A stretch of 64,000 bases of DNA from assembly GCF_004000885.1 (NCBI RefSeq), contig NZ_BIMC01000008.1, forward strand, positions 1-64,000. The letters are read 5' to 3'. Positions 54,871-63,330 of the stretch are shown one piece after another. Below the pieces are notes generated by a model. The model saw only the letters and a program-made list of their open reading frames with translations. It was not told where the DNA came from and did no database searches. How positions within the stretch are numbered: the first letter of the stretch is position 1; the number at the start of each line of letters is the position of its first letter. The translations under genes were made by a program, and so were the position numbers. This DNA is from Paenibacillus glucanolyticus NBRC 15330. Its GTDB lineage: Bacteria > Bacillota > Bacilli > Paenibacillales > Paenibacillaceae.

Positions 54871-55851
54871 CTACGATAGGTAACCCATATCCTTGACGCA
54901 GCGGAATCCGACATGACTGGATGAGCTGTCCGGCGTATTTTTGTTCCTTGCGGCAACGCGATAGCGATTGCAATAGGATCGATGGCATAAATAGGAGCCG
55001 CCGCGCATGACTCGTTCTTGTCCTTGCAGTGGTCCCTTGGGATTGTCCGTGTGTCCAGTCACATCATAGCTTCGGTCATACCAGTCCGAGCACCACTCCC
55101 ACACATTGCCCGACATCTGATACAGACCGTACCCGTTCGGCCGATAGGCTCCAACCGGTGCCGTGCCAGGATAACCATCGCTGGCATGGTTCTTCACGGG
55201 AAACCTCCCCTGCCAGATATTGCAGCGAAACTCTCCAGCAGGCTTCAATTCATCGCCCCAAGGGTATCGTTTCTGCACGAGTCCGCCGCGTGCGGCATAT
55301 TCCCATTCGGCTTCCGTGGGCAGCCTGACTCCGGCCCACTTGCAGTAGGCGTCGGCATCGTTCCAGGACACATGGACGACGGGATGGTCCATACGATGAA
55401 CGAGACTTGACCCGGGGCCTTCAGGATGAGCCCAGTCCGCACCGGGTACCGCTCTCCACCATGGCGTATGGGCCGGGGCCTGTGTTGCCGCAGCAGCCTG
55501 TTCGGTCAAGAACAAGTGAAACACATACGACCAGCCAAACTTCTCAGCATCTGTCCTATATCCGGTCGCTTGTATGAAACGGACGAAATCGCTGTTGGTC
55601 ACCGTATAGGGAGCAATCGCAAAAGCGTTGACATTTACTTCCCGAACGGGTCCTTCTCCATCATACGGATTGGCTTCCTGATCGGAGGTGCCCATCAGAA
55701 ATAGACCGCCAGGAAGCTGAACCATACGGTCCTTCTCGGATTCGGCAATCGTAATGCCAGGTAACGCTGCCTGGCCTGCAGCAGGAGTTGGGGCCGTGAC
55801 GTTCAGCCTGTTTCGTGCTGCGGTGCAGCAGGACGGTTTGGATTCCATCAT
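54871..55851 (-). CDS. Formylglycine-generating enzyme (sulfatase-modifying factor)
   Basis: Oxidises the sulfatase active-site Cys to formylglycine. The 326-residue FGE-sulfatase domain has PGGLFLMGT, GVRLPTEAEWEYAARGG and GNVWEWCSDWY. The redox/copper Cys pair is intact at C289 and C294 in GGSYLCHRSYCNRYR, which equals the SUMF1 active site. It is last in the operon with the CxPSR sulfatase at 57073, its natural substrate. GGGAGG precedes the start; the second ATG (55848) has better spacing. Confidence 0.95.
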   Translation of the reverse strand: MMESKPSCCTAARNRLNVTAPTPAAGQAALPGITIAESEKDRMVQLPGGLFLMGTSDQEANPYDGEGPVREVNVNAFAIAPYTVTNSDFVRFIQATGYRTDAEKFGWSYVFHLFLTEQAAAATQAPAHTPWWRAVPGADWAHPEGPGSSLVHRMDHPVVHVSWNDADAYCKWAGVRLPTEAEWEYAARGGLVQKRYPWGDELKPAGEFRCNIWQGRFPVKNHASDGYPGTAPVGAYRPNGYGLYQMSGNVWEWCSDWYDRSYDVTGHTDNPKGPLQGQERVMRGGSYLCHRSYCNRYRVAARNKNTPDSSSSHVGFRCVKDMGYLS

Positions 55852-55868
55852 GCACCTCCCAGTTCAAG

Positions 55869-56399
55869 TTAGAATAAAACAATGCCGGCAGCGCCGGCGA
55901 CGATGAGCAGGAGCAGCGGGTGGAGCTTGTGCTTCAGTAAGAGATACAGGCAAACACCACTGATAAGGAGCGTGGGGACGATGCCCCAGGTTATCGCTGC
56001 GCCTTCATTAGACAAGCCAAAGTGAATGGCTGCATATAGAATGAGCCCGGTCGTTACAGGCCGCAAGCCGTACAGGGAAGATTTCAGCCATGGGTTGTCA
56101 TGCAAGCGGTAGAAGAAGGCAGATAGCAGCACAACAACGATCAACGACGGGATAATGATCCCAGCGGTGGAGACGGCGGCTCCGAGATAACCTGCTGTTT
56201 CATAGCCGATCAGCGTGGCGGCATTGGTTGCAATCGAGCCGGGCGCCATTCCAGCCAGCGCCACTGTCTGTTGGAACTCCGCGGCTGTCAGCCATCCTTT
56301 TTCCGTGACCTCATACTGAATCATCGGAATGACTGCATAACCGCCGCCAAACGACACAAGGCCTACGCTTATAAACATGATAAACAAGTCCCAATACAT
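55869..56399 (-). CDS. Short CHR-family (chromate/sulfate) transporter subunit
   Basis: 176 residues, half the size of ChrA, with the family signature SFGGGYAVIPMIQYEV and GMAPGSIATNAATLIGY. Paired short CHR proteins act together as one transporter. ATG at 56399; the frame runs further upstream inside the partner gene. In an operon with sulfatase and FGE, sulfate is a likely substrate (chromate is its analogue). Confidence 0.9.
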   Translation of the reverse strand: MYWDLFIMFISVGLVSFGGGYAVIPMIQYEVTEKGWLTAAEFQQTVALAGMAPGSIATNAATLIGYETAGYLGAAVSTAGIIIPSLIVVVLLSAFFYRLHDNPWLKSSLYGLRPVTTGLILYAAIHFGLSNEGAAITWGIVPTLLISGVCLYLLLKHKLHPLLLLIVAGAAGIVLF

Positions 56400-56425
56400 G
56401 ATTCGATCGCCCCGATTTCTCTCGC

Positions 56426-57073
56426 TTAAATGTAATACTCCAGCTCCGAAGGGCTGCCGGTTGCGGTCTGCTTCTCGGTCCGGGCCCGAAGTCCAAGCCG
56501 TAGTTTGATCCGGATGACCGTCATGCCGCATAACAAACCCAGAGCTATAAGATAGAGGGGGTGGACACCAGCAAATAACAGCACGGAGACGGTAGCAAGG
56601 GCAGCTATCGCTGTCGTCCTGTCAAAGACGGAATACTTGGCCATCCGATATGCCGCCATGAGGATTAGCGCTATAATGGCACCGTTCATCCCCTTTAGAG
56701 CAGCTTCGACTTTAGGCTGGTTTCGGAACACCATGGCAAATATGCTGATCAGAATCACAATCAGAAACGTGGGACATGTCACTCCGATGACCGCCGACAC
56801 AGCTCCGGCAACGCCAGCCTGACGGTGGCCGATGATGGCAGCCGCATTAACGCCAACGCCTCCGGGAGCTGAGCCGGCGAGCGATATAAGCTCACCGATT
56901 TCATCCTCTTGCATCCATTTTTTCTTGCTCACCACTTCGCGCTCAATAATTGGCAGCATGGCATACCCGCCTCCGAAGGTGGAGGGCCCGATGCGGAAGA
57001 AGGTCCAGAACAGCTGGTTCAGCAGCTTGAATTTATGCTTCAGTCCCTTGATGCGATCTCTCATGATTTCCAT
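56426..57073 (-). CDS. Short CHR-family (chromate/sulfate) transporter subunit
   Basis: 215 residues with FFRIGPSTFGGGYAMLP and GSAPGGVGVNAAAIIGH, the two CHR signatures. Its ATG overlaps the sulfatase stop codon (TAATG), so translation is coupled. An alternative ATG lies three codons further in (57064). Partner of the gene at 55869. Confidence 0.9.
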   Translation of the reverse strand: MEIMRDRIKGLKHKFKLLNQLFWTFFRIGPSTFGGGYAMLPIIEREVVSKKKWMQEDEIGELISLAGSAPGGVGVNAAAIIGHRQAGVAGAVSAVIGVTCPTFLIVILISIFAMVFRNQPKVEAALKGMNGAIIALILMAAYRMAKYSVFDRTTAIAALATVSVLLFAGVHPLYLIALGLLCGMTVIRIKLRLGLRARTEKQTATGSPSELEYYI

Positions 57074-58611
57074 TACGCATGATGGATTCTGGGCATCGGC
57101 ATCGGTTCCTTGCCAAGCTCGGCCCAGATATATTTGAGCAATAGCTCGGCCTTCAGCTGCTCGTGCTCCGGCTCGTTCCACAGGTTATGCAGCTCGTTAG
57201 GATCGGTCTCAAGGTCGAACAGCTCACCGTAGGATTGATTGTAATAGACGGTGATCTTATAACGCTGTTCGATATATGTTTTTTGATGAATCGTTGTCGG
57301 CTCGTGCCGGAATTCGCAGAGGGCATGCTCCCGAGCGGCCGCCTTCTTGCCGAGCCACACTTCCTTTTGGTCGACGCCCGTCATGGCGTGCGGAATCGGA
57401 ACGTTGCAGAGCGATAGGAAGGTCGGGGCCAGATCGACCAGGGATTGCATGGCATTTGATTTTTTTCCGGCAGGCACCTGATCGGGGTACCTTACCATGA
57501 ACGGAATCCGGATTAAATCCTCGTAATGGAACCCTCCCTTGGCTTGAAGGCCGTGCTGGCCGAAGAAGTGGCCGTGATCCGTTGTGAATACAACGACGGT
57601 ATTCTCCGCCAGTCCCAGATCATCCAGTTTATCGAGGATTTTGCCGATATATTTGTCCATCATACTGATCATGCCGTAATACACGGCAACAAGCTTTTTC
57701 TTGTCATACTCCGTTAGTCGTGCCTTTGCACCATACTCGTAATAGTGATGGGAACGGTAGCCATGTATGCCATACCCGGTCTCTGCAAGATGCGAGAAAT
57801 CAGGATCGTCCTCTTGCGTCAACTGGAAATGCGGCGGATTTCGGTCATGCTCTCCCGGCATTACGGATGGAATGGTCAACTCGTCCGGGTCATACATCGA
57901 GTCCCACGGTTCAGGGGCCAGATATTCCGGATGCGGGTCGAAGAAGCTGGCCCACAGAAAGAAAGGGTCATCCGAGCGCTGGTATTGGTCCAAAAGGGAG
58001 CCGGTTCGTTCGGCAATCCAGGCGTTGTAATGGTATTTCTCCGGGATGGGCCATGTGTACGTCCGGGAAGGATCCATGGTTCCCGTCGGCGGCAGGAAGT
58101 ATTCCCGCCAGTTGGCACACCCTTGCTCTTCCAGCCATTGTGCATAATGTTGACCGACATGGGCTTCATTGGTGTGGTTGCGGGCCAGTTCAACATGGTC
58201 GAATCCGTAAAATGGCCCGTGGAAATTTCTCCAATATTCCAAATCCTGAAGGATCGGGTACGCTTCCAGCGAAGGATAAACATCCGTGGATTTCAGTGGC
58301 TGAAAATGAGCTTTGCCGACAAGACCCGTTCGGTATCCGGCTTCCTGGAAGCTTTGACCCACGGTGTGGCGGTCTTCCAGCAGTTTTGTACCCAACGTCC
58401 ATGCTCCATGCTGACTGGGATACATTCCCGTAATGATGGATGCTCTGCTGGGGGTGCAGGTGGGATTTGGGCAATAGGCCCGATCGAACGTTGTCCCTTG
58501 CCGGGCGAGACGGTCCAGATTCGGCGTGGAAATTTCAGACTGAAATGTACCGATGGTGTTCCAATGCTGTTGATCACTCGTTATTAGCAAAATGTTAGGT
58601 GTTCTCGACAA
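57073..58611 (-). CDS. Formylglycine-dependent sulfatase
   Basis: 512 residues of the alkaline phosphatase superfamily. Asp13 (LLITSDQQHW) is a metal ligand and C52-T-P-S-R56 is the FGly motif read by FGE. FTTDHGHFFGQHG supplies later metal ligands. No signal peptide is visible, so it may act on imported sulfate esters. TTG start at 58611, seven bases after AGGAGGGG. First gene of sulfatase-CHR-CHR-FGE, divergent from an AraC regulator. Confidence 0.95.
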   Translation of the reverse strand: MSRTPNILLITSDQQHWNTIGTFQSEISTPNLDRLARQGTTFDRAYCPNPTCTPSRASIITGMYPSQHGAWTLGTKLLEDRHTVGQSFQEAGYRTGLVGKAHFQPLKSTDVYPSLEAYPILQDLEYWRNFHGPFYGFDHVELARNHTNEAHVGQHYAQWLEEQGCANWREYFLPPTGTMDPSRTYTWPIPEKYHYNAWIAERTGSLLDQYQRSDDPFFLWASFFDPHPEYLAPEPWDSMYDPDELTIPSVMPGEHDRNPPHFQLTQEDDPDFSHLAETGYGIHGYRSHHYYEYGAKARLTEYDKKKLVAVYYGMISMMDKYIGKILDKLDDLGLAENTVVVFTTDHGHFFGQHGLQAKGGFHYEDLIRIPFMVRYPDQVPAGKKSNAMQSLVDLAPTFLSLCNVPIPHAMTGVDQKEVWLGKKAAAREHALCEFRHEPTTIHQKTYIEQRYKITVYYNQSYGELFDLETDPNELHNLWNEPEHEQLKAELLLKYIWAELGKEPMPMPRIHHA

Positions 58612-58736
58612 GTGTAATCCCCTCCTAGTATGATAATATTGAAAAAAATCAGTTATAAAAATAGCTTAGTGTTATATTTTTGTTGTCATTTTGTTATGAT
58701 TAAGCAAAAAATGAAGGAAAGGAGGGGCGTCGCCAA

Positions 58737-59591
58737 ATGCAGGAATATGAATACGAGTATGCGGAATTCATCTACTATACGCCGGGATATTTGGATAAGG
58801 AGGAACAAATTTGGCCGGTTCGGGCAGGACGAACTGCAGCCAAGCCCAATTACAAGGTCGGACCGAAACGGATCGAGTGTTACAGTCTGCATTTTGTGCA
58901 TGAAGGCATGGTCCGGCTTGAATTCGATGGTAAATGGGTGGATCTGCAGAAGAACGATGTGTTCTGCCTGTTTCCGGGGCGGACCTATTACTATCACATG
59001 CTTCCCTCGGATTCTCCGCTGCAAATGAGCTGGCTCGCATTGGACGGCAACAGGGTCAAGCCGTTATTGGAGCTTGCCGGTTTGCTTCCGGATAGCCCGT
59101 TTGGCAAACAAATGTTATCCGCCCGGGTCAAAGAGTCGTCGGAAAGCGTGATTCATGCCCTGGCTGGCGTGGAACGCTGGAAGCCTTCAATTTCACTGGA
59201 ACTGCATGGCTTGATCTACGGACTGCTTGCCGGACTGGTGCCGGACACGGTTTCTTCGCAGCCGACAGAGCTTGCGGGATGGATTCATGAGTGTTTGGAT
59301 TACATGGAACTTCACGCGACCGAAGGGATTTCAGTACAGCAGGTGGCTGAATTTGCGGGGGTGCACCGTTCGTACTTCTCCAATATGTTCACCAGTCAGG
59401 TAGGGATGCCTCCGTTAAAATACATGCAGAAAATACGGATGGAGAAGGCGAAACGATTGCTGACCGAAACGGACGCAACGATCACGGAGATTGCCCTGTC
59501 TCTTGGCTATCCCAATTTATACTCATTCACGAGAGCCTTCAAGATTTATTACAAGGTGCCTCCCATTACCATGCGGGGAACCCAATGCTGA
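58737..59591 (+). CDS. AraC-family regulator with cupin sensor
   Basis: 284 residues: N-terminal cupin-like domain (IECYSLHFVHEGMVRLEFDG; NDVFCLFPG) and C-terminal AraC domain (ISVQQVAEFAGVHRSYFSNMF; ITEIALSLGYPNLYSFTRAF). AGGAGGGG precedes the ATG. It is divergent from the sulfatase operon with a 125-bp shared promoter region and probably controls it. Confidence 0.93.
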   Translation: MQEYEYEYAEFIYYTPGYLDKEEQIWPVRAGRTAAKPNYKVGPKRIECYSLHFVHEGMVRLEFDGKWVDLQKNDVFCLFPGRTYYYHMLPSDSPLQMSWLALDGNRVKPLLELAGLLPDSPFGKQMLSARVKESSESVIHALAGVERWKPSISLELHGLIYGLLAGLVPDTVSSQPTELAGWIHECLDYMELHATEGISVQQVAEFAGVHRSYFSNMFTSQVGMPPLKYMQKIRMEKAKRLLTETDATITEIALSLGYPNLYSFTRAFKIYYKVPPITMRGTQC

Positions 59592-59679
59592 GTGCGTACC
59601 ATGGGAATGCCCATGTGAACGAAATTTTGTAAACGGTTACTTTTTATTTCGGTTGATCTTGAAAAAGGAGAATTCCGCT

Positions 59680-61479
59680 ATGAAGCTCTCTACGATTCAG
59701 AGGTGGATATCGCCCGGTCGAAGCATTCAAGGGAAAATATTCATTGCGTTTAGTGCGGTTACCCTCGTGTCCATTGTCTCGATTACGGTCATTGTTTACA
59801 TGAGCATGCGTGAGACGATCATGCACAATGCGGTCACCTCGGTATCGGACAGCATTCGGCAGGCGGATGAATCGCTGAATATGATGCTGGAAGAGATCGA
59901 TCGCTTGAACACCGTTGTGGTGACCAACAAAAACACGGTGATTGACACCCTGTTAAGCCCGAATGAAGAGATCAGTTACGAGTGGTTTCAGGAGCAGAAG
60001 CGGATCGATGAGTTCCTGTCCGTTCTGATCGATTATAAGCCCTACATTACACGGATCGCTGTTGTCGGTCTGAACGGGAAGGTGTATTTCTCCGGTGGGC
60101 CGTGGCTGGACAGGACGGTGCTGGGGTCACCGATGCTGGATTATATGCTGCAGAACGGATCCCGCCATGCGTATTTCAAGCAGACGGGGGTGTCGGACGC
60201 CATCACGGTAGGGCGGGAGATCCGCTACAATCGTGAACCGATCGGGGTGGTCATGGTGGACTTGAATTATGATTTTATCCAAAAAACCTACGGCGTGAAG
60301 CCGACTACGGACAGCATGATCTATGTGTTGGACATGCAGGGCGGGTTCGTTTATGAGGCCGAATCGGCACCGTCTTTTGCCCCTTCATCCGAAAGGATTG
60401 TCGGCCTCAATCAGGAGCATGCAGGTAATGGTGATGCTATCAAGCAAGTTATTGACGGGAGAGACTATATCGTGGTCAGCCGCCGATCCGGTTATACGGG
60501 CTGGACCACGCTGGCGTTGATTCCGATGGATTCGCTGCTGAGCGAATCGGCAAGGCTGCGCAAGCTGCTGGCGGAGGTGTCGGTTATCGTCTTTGTTGTG
60601 GTTCTCATCGGGTCGCTGCAGGTGTCTTCGCGGATCACCCTTAATATCCGGCGATTGAAATCGTTGATGATGTTTGTGAAGGAGGGGAATTTAACGTTTC
60701 CCAGGAAGGAGATCAAGGGCGAGGATGAGACCGGGCAGCTGTACCGCGTCTTTATCAGCATGGTGGAGGATTTGAAGCGGCTGATGGAAGGAATCCGGGT
60801 CAGTGAGAGGGCCAAGCGAGAAGCCGAGTTAACGGCCCTTCAGGCACAGATTCATCCTCATTTTTTATACAATTCGCTGAACACCATTAAGTATCTGGCC
60901 AAGATGAACGGCGTGCCTAACATCGAAGAAGTGTCGGGATCGTTGATTGAGCTCATGCGCGGGGTTCTGGGCAATTCAAGCGAATTTCTGACGATGCGGG
61001 AGGAACTGGATTATGTTGAACGCTACATCTCCATCGTCAAGTACAGGTATATGGAGCCGATCCGGATGGTTGCCCAGGTTGAGGAGGATGCTTTGCTGGA
61101 ATGCCGGGTGCTGAAGCTGATGCTGCAGCCTCTTGTGGAGAATGCCATTATTCATGGTATCGGACCGCTGGAGCGGGAGGGACTTGTGCTGATCCGCGTA
61201 TGCGAAGAGGGGGGCGACCTCAAGATTGAAGTGATCGACCATGGCAAGGGTATGACAGAGGGGCAGAAGGCTGCTTTGTTGGGTGAAAGGGGAAAGAGCT
61301 GGAATACGTCCCGTTTTAGCGGAATGGGGGTGCGTAATGTGCATGAACGGATCGTACACCTCTATGGTCATTCATACGGTGTCAAGCTGTACAGTGAGCC
61401 AGGTCTGTATACCAAGGTCGAGATCCGGCTGCCGAAACTTACGGAGTGTAAGGGAGAATCCGAACAAGAGGTGATATAA
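59680..61479 (+). CDS. YesM-type sensor histidine kinase
   Basis: 599 residues: membrane helix, Cache-like extracellular domain, second helix, HAMP, His_kinase box (QIHPHFLYNSLNTIKY) and HATPase (LMLQPLVENAIIHG; GKGMTEGQ). ATG at 59680 behind AAAAAGGAG. Coupled to the regulator at 61483. Confidence 0.95.
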   Translation: MKLSTIQRWISPGRSIQGKIFIAFSAVTLVSIVSITVIVYMSMRETIMHNAVTSVSDSIRQADESLNMMLEEIDRLNTVVVTNKNTVIDTLLSPNEEISYEWFQEQKRIDEFLSVLIDYKPYITRIAVVGLNGKVYFSGGPWLDRTVLGSPMLDYMLQNGSRHAYFKQTGVSDAITVGREIRYNREPIGVVMVDLNYDFIQKTYGVKPTTDSMIYVLDMQGGFVYEAESAPSFAPSSERIVGLNQEHAGNGDAIKQVIDGRDYIVVSRRSGYTGWTTLALIPMDSLLSESARLRKLLAEVSVIVFVVVLIGSLQVSSRITLNIRRLKSLMMFVKEGNLTFPRKEIKGEDETGQLYRVFISMVEDLKRLMEGIRVSERAKREAELTALQAQIHPHFLYNSLNTIKYLAKMNGVPNIEEVSGSLIELMRGVLGNSSEFLTMREELDYVERYISIVKYRYMEPIRMVAQVEEDALLECRVLKLMLQPLVENAIIHGIGPLEREGLVLIRVCEEGGDLKIEVIDHGKGMTEGQKAALLGERGKSWNTSRFSGMGVRNVHERIVHLYGHSYGVKLYSEPGLYTKVEIRLPKLTECKGESEQEVI

Positions 61480-61482
61480 GCG

Positions 61483-63132
61483 ATGTTTCAAGTGCTGCTT
61501 GTCGACGATGAGCCGCTGGTGCGGCATAATTTGTGGACGTTACTCGACTGGAATGAGCATGGATTTCAGCTGTGCGGCCAAGCGCATAACGGATTCATGG
61601 CTCTGGAGATGATGGAGCAGTCCCCTCCTCATATTGCAATTATTGACGTGAACATGCCCGGCATGAACGGTGTAGAGCTCAACCGAGCGATCAAAGAACG
61701 CTTCCCGGCCATTAAGACCATCATGCTCAGCAGCTTTGATGACTATGACTACGTGCGGGAGTCCCTGAAGAACGGGTCCATCGATTATGTATTGAAGCAT
61801 CGGCTGGACGGGGCAACGCTGATCGCCATGCTGAATAAAGCGGTCCTGGCATTGCGGCAGGAGGATCGGCTGTTTAAAGAACGCATTGCCCGGCAGGCCC
61901 TGGAAGAGAGGATAAACCCTGTCCTGATCCGTGATTATGTTGTGCATTTAATCCGGGGAGGAGGGATGGAAGCAAGCCTGGAGTCAGAAACCTTCTCCCA
62001 GCGGAATAACCTGTATCCCCAGACCTTCAGTTATACGGCTGCGGCTGTGCAGATTATCCCGTTTCGGCTGCTGACGGAATCGTACAGCGATGTGCAAACG
62101 AATCGGCTGGTTCAGCAGGTAGTGGATATGATGCAGCAGAGTTTGGGGGATATCCATGAGCGGACGGCAGCTTATGTGGAGGATGGGCGGTTTGTTGTTG
62201 TGTTTGCGAACAAGGAACGAAGTGAATTTGCCGTGATGAGCGAGGCAGACGGACGAATAAGAAAGATTCAGCACGCGCTTGAATTATTCCTCAATTTAAG
62301 ATGCGTAACCGCTATAGGACATGTGTGCACCAGCTTATCCCAGCTTGGATCCAGTTACAGCTCAGCTGAGCGGGAACTAGATGCTTCATCCGTCAAGGTG
62401 CCGTTCGCCGAGAATACGCCGCCAAGGATAATGGACCACGTTGTCGGATTTGCCGGAGGGTACAAAGAGCGCGTTTCTTTGACGATCGAAGAGCACAAGC
62501 AGCTTCTGCTCTCCATCGAAAGACTGGACACCCAAGATGTGCAGGCTTTAATTTCATCCATATTTGCTTCGATCTCCCATCAGCCAATCCATTCGCATAC
62601 GGTTCAGATCATTGTCAGTGAGCTGATGCAGACCGGTGATAAGGCATTGAAAACATGGATGCCATCCATTGAAGCAGCAGGGGACAGGCTTCCTGCAAGA
62701 AGCGAACTCGGAAGGATGGGCAGTGTCGGGGAATTGGAGCAGTGGCTGTTATCCTTCTATGCCGACTTGCTGGGCCTGCTGAAGCAGCACCGTGTGAGCG
62801 GGGCCCATTCTCGTCATGTCACGCAAGCCATCCACTTCATCCTGGAGAGATATCCGGGGTATGTCACATTGGAGCTAGCGGCAGGCGCCATCGGGTTGAA
62901 CTCATCCTACTTAAGCCGAATTTTCAAGGAGGAGACGCAGCGTACCTTCTCGGAATACTTGAATCGGGTACGAATCGACGCAGGGTGCAAACTGATGGAA
63001 AGCGGGCGCTATACCATCAAGGAAATCAGCAATCAAGTGGGGTTCACGACTCATAACTATTTTTTTAAAGTGTTCAAGGAGATTACGGGAATGACACCGC
63101 AAGAGTACTTGAACAGTCTGGGAAAAGGATAA
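61483..63132 (+). CDS. YesN-type response regulator with AraC output domain
   Basis: 549 residues: receiver (FQVLLVDDEPLVRHNL, phosphoacceptor in IIDVNMPG, Lys in DYVLKHRL) and C-terminal AraC domain (LELAAGAIGLNSSYLSRIFKEE; IKEISNQVGFTTHNYFFKVFK). Three bases after the kinase. The lipoprotein gene at 63331 is the likely target. Confidence 0.95.
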   Translation: MFQVLLVDDEPLVRHNLWTLLDWNEHGFQLCGQAHNGFMALEMMEQSPPHIAIIDVNMPGMNGVELNRAIKERFPAIKTIMLSSFDDYDYVRESLKNGSIDYVLKHRLDGATLIAMLNKAVLALRQEDRLFKERIARQALEERINPVLIRDYVVHLIRGGGMEASLESETFSQRNNLYPQTFSYTAAAVQIIPFRLLTESYSDVQTNRLVQQVVDMMQQSLGDIHERTAAYVEDGRFVVVFANKERSEFAVMSEADGRIRKIQHALELFLNLRCVTAIGHVCTSLSQLGSSYSSAERELDASSVKVPFAENTPPRIMDHVVGFAGGYKERVSLTIEEHKQLLLSIERLDTQDVQALISSIFASISHQPIHSHTVQIIVSELMQTGDKALKTWMPSIEAAGDRLPARSELGRMGSVGELEQWLLSFYADLLGLLKQHRVSGAHSRHVTQAIHFILERYPGYVTLELAAGAIGLNSSYLSRIFKEETQRTFSEYLNRVRIDAGCKLMESGRYTIKEISNQVGFTTHNYFFKVFKEITGMTPQEYLNSLGKG

Positions 63133-63233
63133 GAGAAAAAACCAAGCATTCGGATCGGCAGAAACCGTGTTTCGGAAGCAGCCAGTATAAAAAAACCGTA
63201 AAATATGTGGAGTAAATGATCATATTATTGTAA

Positions 63234-63297
63234 TTGGCTGCCAGGGCCGTTGAATTATAATAATCACACACCAACGGTAAACGCTTACACTAAGCGT
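63234..63297 (+). promoter_or_regulatory. Promoter and cre/operator before the lipoprotein gene
   Basis: TTGGCT, 16 bp, TATAAT (63256-63261). GGTAAACGCTTACA (63276-63289) fits the CcpA cre consensus except the first base. It overlaps the perfect inverted repeat ACGCTTA-CAC-TAAGCGT (63281-63297), a second possible operator. Confidence 0.6.
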
Positions 63298-63330
63298 GTG
63301 GTGATTAAGAAATGTGGGGGTCACCTATTC

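Noticed and set aside
57745..58587. 280-codon plus-strand ORF opposite the sulfatase
   Set aside because: Antisense shadow of a complete sulfatase with intact active-site motif.
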